Assembly (NCBI RefSeq): GCF_035515035.1
Contig: NZ_DATJCA010000033.1
Span: forward strand, 1-6,077
Length of the DNA stretch: 6,077 nt
Source: Gelidibacter sp035515035
GTDB lineage: Bacteria > Bacteroidota > Bacteroidia > Flavobacteriales > Flavobacteriaceae
Direction: 5' to 3'
Shown: piece by piece, positions 1 to 5,713 of the stretch
Position numbering within the stretch: position 1 is the stretch's first letter
How the letters are laid out: the number at the start of each line of letters is the position of its first letter
The notes under the pieces: generated by a model
Told to the model about the DNA's origin: nothing
The model's database searches: none
The model's input: only the letters and a program-made list of their open reading frames with translations
Made by a program: the position numbers and the translations under genes

Positions 1-164
1 GATTCAGGAAACCGCTCAGTGTTTCTCTTTACAGCCCGATTGAGGTTCTTCGTTTCCACTTGATAAAGCGAAGCAATATCATTGTCCAGCATCACTTGTT
101 TACCACGTATCGTGTAAATAAGATTTTTGATTCCTTTGGAAGTAATAAGTTTTTTCTCTTCCAT
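1..164 (-). CDS. ORF6N-domain DNA-binding protein, N-terminal 54 residues only (cut by window edge)
   Basis: The minus strand reads an uninterrupted 54-codon N-terminus from the ATG at 164-162 to the left edge. I translated it by hand; it begins MEEKKLITSKGIKNLIY and continues with VMLDNDIASLYQVETKNLN and a basic stretch ending NTERFPE. The pattern of a hydrophobic Leu-Asp start, 'LY.VETK.LN', 'AVKRN' and 'RFPE' is that of the ORF6N domain, a KilA-N-related fold found in phage antirepressor-like and mobile-element proteins. DNA binding is inferred from the family. The ATG shares one base with the topB stop (TAATG on the minus strand), so translation is probably coupled to topB and the gene belongs to the same operon. 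There is no clear Shine-Dalgarno sequence. The C-terminal effector part lies outside the window, so its specific role cannot be judged. Confidence 0.85.
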   Translation of the reverse strand, partial: MEEKKLITSKGIKNLIYTIRGKQVMLDNDIASLYQVETKNLNRAVKRNTERFPE

Positions 165-2251
165 TATTTCTTGTGGCCTTTACTTTTCTCAAATTCAAAA
201 GAGGTTTTATAGTCTCCATTCAATACAATATAGGCATCGAATTTCTTTCCAGCTTTGCTTTTCATGCCTTTGATGAGGGACGTTTTACCTTTGTTAATTA
301 AACGCTCAACATCGACTATGCTGACCTGCACCCCACAAACATTACGGAACTGTATCCAGTTACAAACCTCATCGGGGCATTTAACAATTTTATCTCTAAT
401 AATCAGTTTTTGGCTTTTGCATTTTGGACAAGTAAGCTGGGGCAAGTTTTCTTTGGCAATAGTGGATTCCAATAACTCATTGGTAATTGTTGTCGCATAA
501 GTTTCGATTTCACTTTGAAAATCTGTAGCATCACTTTCGTTGTTTTCGATTTTCTGTAAGGTCAATTCCCATTCAGCAGTCATGGCGACATTTGCAATCT
601 TTTTATCTTTCACCAGCTCATACACTTGTAAACCTTTTTCAGTGGGGATCAGTGATCTTTTTGCTCGTTGAATGTAATTTCGGCTAAACAAAGTCTCAAT
701 AATAGCGGCTCGTGTAGCAGGTGTACCGACACCTATATTTTGCAATGCCTTTCGTTCCTCTTCATTTTCAATCTTCTTTCCCGCACTTTCCATTGCCGAC
801 AAAAGCCCTGCTTCCGTATAAAGTACAGGTGCTTTGGTTGTTTTTTCAAGAACGATGGATTCTTTTATTTTAATCTCATCACCTTTTCTAAGTTCGGGTA
901 GATCTTGTACTGGTTCGCTATCCTCATCTGAAAAATAACCTTTTATACCACGCCAACCTGACTCCAATATTTTGCAACCTTTCAATATGAAATCATCATG
1001 CAGCGCCTCTAACGCAATATCTGTTACCTCTTTAATACAAGCGCCAGAAATAGCTTCGAGCAGACGAAGGGCAATCATATCGTAAACAGCATTTTCCTTG
1101 GGTGATAATGCCGAAGGGATTTTATCGGTAATCAGTAAGCCATGATGATCCGTAACCCGAAGGTCATTCACGATTCGTTTATTGAACCGTCCCCATTTTA
1201 CCTTGGTCACGGCCTGTTTACAGGTTTCTCTATCTTGTAAAGCTCTTACTAGATTTGAAATTTCAGCCCAAACATCTTCAGGGATATATTTGCTTCCGGT
1301 ACGTGGATAAGTTATAAATTTCTTTTCATATAAGCTTTGGGCAATGTTCAGGGTTTCTTCGGCTGAAAGGTTGAGCTTTTTATTGGCTTCTTTTTGCAAG
1401 CCCGTAAGATCAAACAATAAAGGTGCTTGTTCAGTTACGTTTTTGCTTTCTACAGAGGTAACCGTAGCGACGTTTCCATTTCTTTGTATGGACTTCAACG
1501 TATCTTCTACTTGTTTTTTATCTTCCCATTTTTTTACGGAAATGCTTTTAAAATCAATGAACTCTTTATTATGTAGTAACTGTATTTGCCAGTATTTCTG
1601 CACCTTAAAGTTTTTGTTTTCTAGATAGCGCTTACATATTAAAGCCAGCGTAGGTGTTTGTACTCTTCCGAGCGAATAAATGCCATTTCCAGCGGCAATG
1701 CTCAATGCCTGTGATGCATTGATCCCTACCAACCAATCTGCTCGACTTCTTCCTTGTGCAGCTTGATATAAGCCATCAAAATCACTACCCGACTTTAGAT
1801 TGTCAAAACCCTGTTTAATAGCTTTCTCGGTAAGTGAACTGATCCAAAGACGTTCAAAAAGTTTGTTGCATTTAAGGTATTCATAGATATAACGAAATAT
1901 CAACTCACCTTCACGTCCGGCATCAGTGGCCACGATAATACTATTGGACTGATTAAAGATCTGTTCAATTACTTTCAGTTGCTTTAATGCCCCTGTATCA
2001 GCGGTGTAGCCTTTATCTTTTTTGACTTTGCGAACGGTCAATAAAAACGGATTAGGAAGAATCGGTAATGATGCTTTGTCAAATCCCGTAATTCCATAAT
2101 CTCCTGGCATTGCCAATCCGACCAAATGTCCAAAAGCCCATGTAACAAAATAGCCATTGCCTGTCAGGTAACCATCCTTTTTTTCAGAGGCTCCCAACAA
2201 GGTGGCTATTTCACGGGCGACACTTGGTTTTTCTGCGATAATTGCTTTCAT
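164..2251 (-). CDS. topB: DNA topoisomerase III (type IA), conjugative-transposon TopB/Exc type
   Basis: This 695-residue protein is a type IA topoisomerase, which cuts one DNA strand through a tyrosine and passes another through the break. The N-terminal TOPRIM domain starts MKAIIAEKPSVAREIA (Glu7) and continues with the acidic motif TDAGREGE at 109-116. Next come the GRVQTPTL motif at 195-202, the active-site motif FITYPRTGS with the presumed catalytic Tyr315, TDHHGLLIT at 367-375 and GVGTPATRAAIIETLF at 507-522. The C-terminus has one zinc-ribbon-like segment (Cys608, Cys611, Cys625, Cys630) and then a small module (about 640-688) seen C-terminal to topoisomerases of this group. The second Asp of the usual DxDxE motif is Gly112. 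The length suits Bacteroidota element-borne TopB proteins. In CTnDOT the equivalent, Exc, ends the excision operon. The gene starts 20 bp after the DUF3945 gene and overlaps the ORF6N gene by one base. The ATG start precedes the conserved N-terminus directly. Confidence 0.96.
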   Translation of the reverse strand: MKAIIAEKPSVAREIATLLGASEKKDGYLTGNGYFVTWAFGHLVGLAMPGDYGITGFDKASLPILPNPFLLTVRKVKKDKGYTADTGALKQLKVIEQIFNQSNSIIVATDAGREGELIFRYIYEYLKCNKLFERLWISSLTEKAIKQGFDNLKSGSDFDGLYQAAQGRSRADWLVGINASQALSIAAGNGIYSLGRVQTPTLALICKRYLENKNFKVQKYWQIQLLHNKEFIDFKSISVKKWEDKKQVEDTLKSIQRNGNVATVTSVESKNVTEQAPLLFDLTGLQKEANKKLNLSAEETLNIAQSLYEKKFITYPRTGSKYIPEDVWAEISNLVRALQDRETCKQAVTKVKWGRFNKRIVNDLRVTDHHGLLITDKIPSALSPKENAVYDMIALRLLEAISGACIKEVTDIALEALHDDFILKGCKILESGWRGIKGYFSDEDSEPVQDLPELRKGDEIKIKESIVLEKTTKAPVLYTEAGLLSAMESAGKKIENEEERKALQNIGVGTPATRAAIIETLFSRNYIQRAKRSLIPTEKGLQVYELVKDKKIANVAMTAEWELTLQKIENNESDATDFQSEIETYATTITNELLESTIAKENLPQLTCPKCKSQKLIIRDKIVKCPDEVCNWIQFRNVCGVQVSIVDVERLINKGKTSLIKGMKSKAGKKFDAYIVLNGDYKTSFEFEKSKGHKK

Positions 2252-2271
2252 ATGTGTCTATAGTTTAATGA

Positions 2272-3714
2272 TTACATTTTTCTGCCTTTGGATTTAGCAG
2301 GTTTTTCCTGTTTCTCTTGTTGTTTCGCACTATCTGGATTTTTTTGTCCTGATTTCAAAGGCTCTTTTATATTTTTTGTTGCTTCATTAGTTTTCCCTTC
2401 TGAATTGACTGCGGTTTGTGTTTTATAAGCATCGGTCGGTTTTACTTGCTCTTTGATTTTATTAGGATTCTGGAAAGAAAAGTCGGCTTTATTCGTTTCC
2501 TTGTTAAAAGTGATATAGCCATTATATTCCTTACCTTTTTTGTCTACTAATCCGCTTACGTAAATCGTCTGTCCGTCTTTAAGTTTTTGGTGTTGTTCAT
2601 TATCCAATTCCTTACCTCTAAAGGTTTTCGGAGCTTCCAGCGATTGGCTTTGTTGATTACTTTGGGTTTGCTTATTTGTATTGCTTCTGTCAAATAGAAA
2701 TTCAACAAATCGTTTGTCGGCATTAAACTGTACGTTCGCATCAAATGGAGTTCCTTTTTTCGAAATCATGCCTTCGATATAAAGTGGTTTACCTTCCATT
2801 AAGGTTTGTTTCTGTTCGTCGTTCAACTTTATTCCTTTGATCTCATCGGGGATTTTGATTTTGTCCGTACGAAGGGCAACCAGCTCATTGGTCAATCGGT
2901 CCACACTGATTAGAGAGGGAATAGTGTCGCCCGTCTTGGGATTGGTCAAATTGACCATACGTCCCATATTCCCCGATTGGAGCAGATTGTCTTTGTCTTC
3001 TTTTGTAAACTTATGTCCAAAGAATTCAAAGTTCAGGTTAGGTTCTTTTCTGATGCCATGGATGGCTACCACGACCTGTCCTTCGTTATTTTGTTGCAGA
3101 GATAATCTTGCATCCATACGGGTAACGGCCGTGCCAAGATTAAGGCTAACCGGTACTAATTCATTGGTCTTATAACCTCTCAACAAAGGGTCTAGCAGAT
3201 TCATTTTCTCAAGTTTCTCTTTGTTCAAACCCAGATTGTTCATGGTTTCCCAATCAATCTGTTCTGGTTTGAAGCGGTATTCGCTAGCTTCTGGTTTTGT
3301 TTGTGTCGTTTCCATTTTATTTTGATTTTCTTGTTTTTGTTCTTGTTGCGGTTCTGCTTTTACCTCATGTTTCTTCATCAATTGTTCGCCTTCTGGGGTG
3401 GGATTATTTACCTGTTTCTGCATTTTCTTTGCTGTGTCAATTGCCAATGGAGCAGGAACTTTGAAAAAGGAAAAATTGGTTGGATTCTTTAATTGACTAA
3501 AAAAATTAGAGAAGAAGTTGGAAAATAGATCACCATGCTTGTCTATACGCATAAACTGATTCTGATTCTTCTTGTTGGCATCCACGGTCTCTAGCTTGCC
3601 GTTTTCGTCAATTCCTGTGACTGCTTGGATTTTCTTTTTTTCTTTATCCAGCACCAATAATATCTCCGACAATTGGTCGGGGGATTCTTGTTTATTTTCG
3701 GATTGTTCGTTCAT
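2272..3714 (-). CDS. DUF4099/DUF3945 domain protein of Bacteroidota conjugative elements
   Basis: This 480-residue, hydrophilic, probably cytoplasmic protein has no signal peptide or membrane segment. The N-terminal block (about 15-85) contains LVLDKEKKKIQAV and the Phe-rich SNFFSNFFSQ. A Gln/Glu/Lys-rich linker follows (about 105-142), then a DUF4099-like region (about 145-226) with FKPEQIDWETMNNLGL, LLRGYKTNELVPVSLNLG and DARLSL. Three related units of about 50 residues then align as DUF3945-type repeats (about 230-282, 289-342 and 362-415). Their shared pattern is G-x2-L-x2-Glu, L-x2-G, G(M/L)-x2-K-K-G-x2-(F/Y) and a final F-x-F. The tail (420-480) is Lys/Gln-rich and probably disordered. 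Such proteins usually sit beside topB in these elements. Its place matches orf3 of the CTnDOT excision operon, but I am not certain they are the same family. Function is unknown; a nucleic-acid or topoisomerase accessory role is inferred from the repeat shared with TopB. The start is the ATG at 3714. Confidence 0.9.
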   Translation of the reverse strand: MNEQSENKQESPDQLSEILLVLDKEKKKIQAVTGIDENGKLETVDANKKNQNQFMRIDKHGDLFSNFFSNFFSQLKNPTNFSFFKVPAPLAIDTAKKMQKQVNNPTPEGEQLMKKHEVKAEPQQEQKQENQNKMETTQTKPEASEYRFKPEQIDWETMNNLGLNKEKLEKMNLLDPLLRGYKTNELVPVSLNLGTAVTRMDARLSLQQNNEGQVVVAIHGIRKEPNLNFEFFGHKFTKEDKDNLLQSGNMGRMVNLTNPKTGDTIPSLISVDRLTNELVALRTDKIKIPDEIKGIKLNDEQKQTLMEGKPLYIEGMISKKGTPFDANVQFNADKRFVEFLFDRSNTNKQTQSNQQSQSLEAPKTFRGKELDNEQHQKLKDGQTIYVSGLVDKKGKEYNGYITFNKETNKADFSFQNPNKIKEQVKPTDAYKTQTAVNSEGKTNEATKNIKEPLKSGQKNPDSAKQQEKQEKPAKSKGRKM

Positions 3715-3798
3715 AATCTTATTACTTTTAGATTCAGTTCCGAATGTAAATGAAGCGTTTTGTGTTTTGCATTAATTGGCTTCTGCCGGTAGTATTTG
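3715..3798 (-). other. 84-bp intergenic gap in the operon, with a short direct repeat
   Basis: This gap separates the HTH stop from the DUF3945 start. The octamer ATTGGCTT (plus strand) occurs at 3775-3782 and again at 3805-3812, the second copy lying in the last codons of the HTH gene, 30 bp apart. I see no terminator-like hairpin with a T-tract, so read-through from the HTH gene is expected. No small ORF of interest is present. Confidence 0.4.
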
Positions 3799-4107
3799 TC
3801 ACTTATTGGCTTTCATTTTCGGTACAGGGGCAGTAAAGCTCTCCCTTATGAACTGATGTACATCGGAAAGTTTGTAGTACAATTTTCCGCTTATGGTATA
3901 ATAGGGTAGTTTCCCGATAGAGCGATAGCGTTGAAGTGACCGGTTACTTATTTTAAGCATTTGCAACAAGTCCTGATTGTCCAGCAATTCTTCACCGTCA
4001 ATACTGTTACGTTGCTTCTGGACATCGTTTATATTCTCCCCAAGAATATCAAAGCGATCCATGATGCGCTCCATCCATGCGATAAATTCTGTTCTGTCAA
4101 TATTCAT
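3799..4107 (-). CDS. Small helix-turn-helix protein, excisionase-like (HTH_17 / MerR-type)
   Basis: This 102-residue protein has an N-terminal helical segment (1-38) and then a winged helix-turn-helix. Residues 40-66 give the helices (ELLDNQDLLQMLKISNRSLQRYRS). A short wing follows with GKLPYYTISGKLYYKLSDV (65-83) and a last helix HQFIRES. The pattern 'LLD.QDLLQMLKIS.RSLQRYR..G.LPY....GK.YYK..DV..FI' is that of small HTH_17 proteins common in Bacteroidota mobile elements. They bind DNA and often act as recombination directionality factors or local regulators. It is the first gene after the control region and precedes the DUF3945 and topB genes, a position corresponding to xis2c/xis2d of CTnDOT. 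CTnDOT has two such genes, but only one is present here. The ATG at 4107 follows no clear Shine-Dalgarno sequence. Excisionase function is inferred; a transcription-only role is possible. Confidence 0.85.
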   Translation of the reverse strand: MNIDRTEFIAWMERIMDRFDILGENINDVQKQRNSIDGEELLDNQDLLQMLKISNRSLQRYRSIGKLPYYTISGKLYYKLSDVHQFIRESFTAPVPKMKANK

Positions 4108-4171
4108 AGTACAAGTCTTAAATGTTCACTATGTAAAATTGGGAAGGATGGTAGAGTTTGTCTGCCAAGCC

Positions 4172-4183
4172 TTGCCAATTGGT
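4172..4183. repeat. Palindromic repeat copy 1, TTGCCAATTGG (candidate operator)
   Basis: TTGCCAATTGG at 4172-4182 contains the perfect palindrome CCAATTGG (4175-4182), centred about 71 bp upstream of the HTH start codon. The same 11-mer recurs 110 bp further upstream. The position suits an activator or autoregulatory site, but no binding protein is identified. Confidence 0.5.
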
Positions 4184-4242
4184 TTAGTGGTTTTTTGAAT
4201 ATTTTTTCAGTTCGCTTAAACCTTTATGTGGTAATGGTCTTG

Positions 4243-4269
4243 GAGATTTTGGATTAGAATTCAAATCTC
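4243..4269. repeat. Spaced inverted repeat GAGATTT / AAATCTC
   Basis: The arms GAGATTT (4243-4249) and AAATCTC (4263-4269) are exact reverse complements separated by 13 bp. The arm centres are 20 bp apart, about two helical turns, a geometry typical of a dimeric regulator. It lies between the two CCAATTGG palindromes. RteC of CTnDOT is reported to act through inverted half-sites upstream of its target promoter, so this is an alternative candidate RteC site. Sequence identity to the CTnDOT site is not claimed. Confidence 0.4.
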
Positions 4270-4281
4270 AATGCAGAGACT

Positions 4282-4293
4282 TTGCCAATTGGC
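4282..4293. repeat. Palindromic repeat copy 2, TTGCCAATTGGC (candidate operator)
   Basis: This is the second copy of TTGCCAATTGG, at 4282-4292. Here the palindrome extends to ten bases, GCCAATTGGC (4284-4293). It lies just beyond the rteC terminator. Two exact 8-bp palindromes in one 200-bp intergenic region are unlikely by chance in a window of this size. Confidence 0.5.
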
Positions 4294-4302
4294 GGATATG
4301 CT

Positions 4303-4335
4303 CAAAAAAAAAGCAGTACATAGATTGTACTGCTT
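4303..4335 (-). terminator. Intrinsic terminator downstream of rteC
   Basis: AAGCAGTACA (4311-4320) and TGTACTGCTT (4326-4335) form a perfect 10-bp stem with a 5-base loop. On the minus strand the hairpin is followed by a run of T (A-run at 4304-4312 on the plus strand). It starts about 30 bp after the rteC stop and should separate rteC transcription from the downstream operon. Confidence 0.88.
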
Positions 4336-4365
4336 GGGATGGAATTATTTTAGATTAATCCTTTT

Positions 4366-5211
4366 TTAAAGATCTTTATCCATATACTCTTCAAGAGAAA
4401 ATTTGAGTTGGTCTAAAAATGCGGTTCTAGAGCCAGTACGAGTTTTCATGCGGTGAAAAGCGTGATGCAAATCTCCAAGCGGAATGCGAAAGAGTATCTG
4501 AAACAATAGGCTTATTTTCCGGATACCTATTTTACCGTGTGATATAGCACCAGAAGCATAAAGTGCATACACCAATTCGACAAGTGCATTTTTGCTATCT
4601 GTCCAGAAAATATCTTTTGTTGATTCTGAATTTTGTAAGATCACATCAGGGTTTTCATCAGGACTAATTTTTGTAAGCAAATAGGAATAGAGTAACTCAT
4701 TGGAGATAATCCTTGCAACTTTATAATCAAAAAAAGTAGAGTATATCGGATCAATTTCAAATACGATACTGTTAAGCCCGTCGTGATAGTTGATATTCCC
4801 TCTCTTAAAATAGGTATCATCTCTATCTGTGCGACCAGAACGATAATACCGGTAAAAATCTGAATTACATAGATGTTCAATATAATCACGTTTCAAGATT
4901 GCCAATTGAGTTGAGAAATAGCTATAATACATCTTACCGTTACTAACAGGACAGGTAGTTTCAATCCGATAAACCTTATTGTAATAAATCAGCTTTCCAA
5001 GTATTTGAGGCTTTATGGTACGGAAGAAATGGATCTCTTCAGTGTCGTTTTTAAACCCTTCTTCGGTTATATACTTTTTAACAGAAAACAGTAGATCCTG
5101 AAGATACAAGGTCATCTCGCAAGCCTCATCAATCAATCCTTTACTTTGAGCTAAAATCCTTTCCTCTTTGTTGTGGATCTCTAAAATGATGTTTTGTAAA
5201 GAGTGCTTCAT
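4366..5211 (-). CDS. rteC: RteC-family regulator of conjugative transposon excision
   Basis: This 281-residue protein matches the RteC family of Bacteroidota conjugative transposons. In numbering from the ATG, landmarks are FFRTIKPQILGKLIYYNKVYRIE (about 62-84) and FYRYYRSGRTDRDDTYFKRG (119-138). These are followed by EIDPIYSTFFDYKVARIISNELLYSYLL (152-179). The C-terminal part is WTDSKNALVELVYALYASGAI (203-223), LGDLHHAFHRMKTR and RTAFLDQLKFSLEEYMD near the end. CTnDOT RteC is a DNA-binding activator of the excision operon; its C-terminal half is thought to be a winged helix. Reading could start at a TTG at 5217, but the ATG at 5211 is preferred. No clear Shine-Dalgarno sequence is seen. In CTnDOT rteC is activated by the two-component pair RteA/RteB, and neither is in this window. 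The gene is followed by its own terminator and then by the presumed target operon in the same orientation. Confidence 0.93.
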   Translation of the reverse strand: MKHSLQNIILEIHNKEERILAQSKGLIDEACEMTLYLQDLLFSVKKYITEEGFKNDTEEIHFFRTIKPQILGKLIYYNKVYRIETTCPVSNGKMYYSYFSTQLAILKRDYIEHLCNSDFYRYYRSGRTDRDDTYFKRGNINYHDGLNSIVFEIDPIYSTFFDYKVARIISNELLYSYLLTKISPDENPDVILQNSESTKDIFWTDSKNALVELVYALYASGAISHGKIGIRKISLLFQILFRIPLGDLHHAFHRMKTRTGSRTAFLDQLKFSLEEYMDKDL

Positions 5212-5292
5212 AATCAATGATCTTTGAGAGGATTACTGATTTCTAAGCAAGTATTCCTCGATTAAATCACAAACATTGTAAATTCAAATGAA

Positions 5293-5318
5293 AAGTTCTC
5301 CCAAGGTGGGTTGAACTT
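5293..5318. repeat. Nested hairpin/dyad upstream of rteC
   Basis: AAGTTC (5293-5298) pairs with GAACTT (5313-5318), and inside it CCCA (5300-5303) pairs with TGGG (5307-5310) around an AGG loop. The result is a compact interrupted dyad about 80-105 bp upstream of the rteC start. It has no long T-tract on either side, so an operator or 5' leader structure is more likely than a terminator. The role is unknown. Confidence 0.45.
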
Positions 5319-5445
5319 GGGTTTTATATTCATAGTCACAGTGTCAAAAAGTAGAAGAATATTTGAGAGATAAAGTAAACATTTTGATTTTTGATGCCCT
5401 AAGCACACATAACAATTTATGCACTACTTCAAAATTGAAAGGGAG

Positions 5446-5581
5446 TTCGAACCATTATTTTTTCAATCCATTATCATTGATATTATTTTTCTGACTTTCA
5501 ATGTAAGCATCTGTTCTTTAGCTAGTTTACCATTTTTTTTTATTTACTAACTTCTTCAAATCCTCCAAAAAATGGTTCGAA
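5446..5581. repeat. Widely spaced inverted repeat TTCGAACCATT ... AATGGTTCGAA
   Basis: TTCGAACCATT (5446-5456) and AATGGTTCGAA (5571-5581) are exact 11-bp inverted copies. Both are extended by T-runs or A-runs that face inward, with a two-base offset. The roughly 115 bp between them is very AT-rich. The GGTTCGAA core resembles the T-loop of tRNA genes, where many elements insert. No complete tRNA can be folded at either copy. It could be an attachment-site region, an integrase arm-site pair, or a structured RNA. Confidence 0.5.
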
Positions 5582-5625
5582 AATTGTCCCGAGAGGACGA
5601 CCACTCTTACACTAAGTAAGGTCAG

Positions 5626-5659
5626 AAACCCGCAAATTCTATGAATTTGCGGGTTTTTT
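5626..5659 (+). terminator. Strong intrinsic terminator, plus strand
   Basis: AAACCCGCAAATTC (5626-5639) and GAATTTGCGGGTTT (5643-5656) form a perfect 14-bp stem with a TAT loop. The T-tract runs to 5659 on the plus strand. A GC-rich stem of this kind implies a plus-strand transcript arriving from the left, yet no plus-strand gene is visible upstream. The transcript may be a short RNA, or a gene end separated from its start. The A-run on the other side is only three bases, so minus-strand activity would be weak. Confidence 0.85.
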
Positions 5660-5713
5660 GTTTTATATCATATCAAGAAACCCCAATATATCAATCTAAA
5701 TTTGAGTTAAACG

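Larger units (their letters stand above)
4108..4300 (-). promoter_or_regulatory. Probable promoter/operator region of the HTH-DUF3945-topB-ORF6N operon
   Basis: The stretch lies between the rteC terminator and the HTH start, so the operon must be transcribed from here unless terminator read-through dominates. It contains two CCAATTGG palindromes and a spaced inverted repeat (listed separately). A TGCCAA half-motif also repeats at 10-bp spacing beside the proximal palindrome (4163-4168 and 4173-4178). I could not find a convincing Bacteroidota promoter (TAnnTTTG with an upstream TTTG) on the minus strand. That would fit a weak promoter needing an activator. In CTnDOT, RteC activates the excision operon promoter; extending this here is inference. 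Confidence 0.55.
5212..5713. other. AT-rich, apparently non-coding stretch upstream of rteC
   Basis: No convincing coding sequence is visible on either strand in these 500 bases. The stretch should contain the rteC promoter. I found no clear TAnnTTTG/TTTG pair and no sigma-54 type site; the nearest match on the minus strand is TACTTTTTG at 5345-5353, with one base too many. The hairpin, the spaced inverted repeat and the plus-strand terminator inside it are listed separately. Confidence 0.5.

Noticed and set aside
255..1628. Plus-strand reading frames opposite topB (about 255-500, 668-901, 1344-1628)
   Set aside because: They lie fully antisense to a gene with clear motifs along its whole length, have unnatural composition (Cys/Phe/Leu-rich) and match no family I know.
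2556..2744. Minus-strand 62-codon frame inside the DUF3945 gene
   Set aside because: It is an alternative frame of the repeat-coding region with no independent start signal.
3667..3681. Small hairpin CCGAC / GTCGG near the start of the DUF3945 gene
   Set aside because: The stem is only 5 bp, in coding sequence, with no T-tract, so there is little support for a function.
2837..3775. Plus-strand frames opposite the DUF3945 gene and its upstream gap
   Set aside because: They overlap conserved DUF4099/DUF3945 or linker coding sequence, and their Phe/Leu/Cys-rich translations are typical of the reverse of Lys/Gln-rich coding DNA.
3961..4257. Two overlapping plus-strand frames across the HTH gene and its promoter region
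   Set aside because: They are antisense to the HTH gene, run through the presumed control region and have no ribosome binding site.
4641..4889. Minus-strand 82-codon frame inside rteC
   Set aside because: It is an out-of-frame shadow of a well-conserved RteC region.
4899..4908. Third near-copy of the palindrome (TTGCCAATTG)
   Set aside because: It lies within rteC codons for Gln-Leu-Ala-Ile, lacks the last G of the repeat, and is probably chance.
5212..5217. TTG start for rteC, six bases upstream of the ATG
   Set aside because: It would add only two residues, and the ATG at 5211 is the stronger initiator.
5560..5625. Possible tRNA at the GGTTCGAA sequence
   Set aside because: The bases flanking the T-loop-like core do not pair as a T stem, and no anticodon or D arm can be fitted, so it is not called as a tRNA gene.
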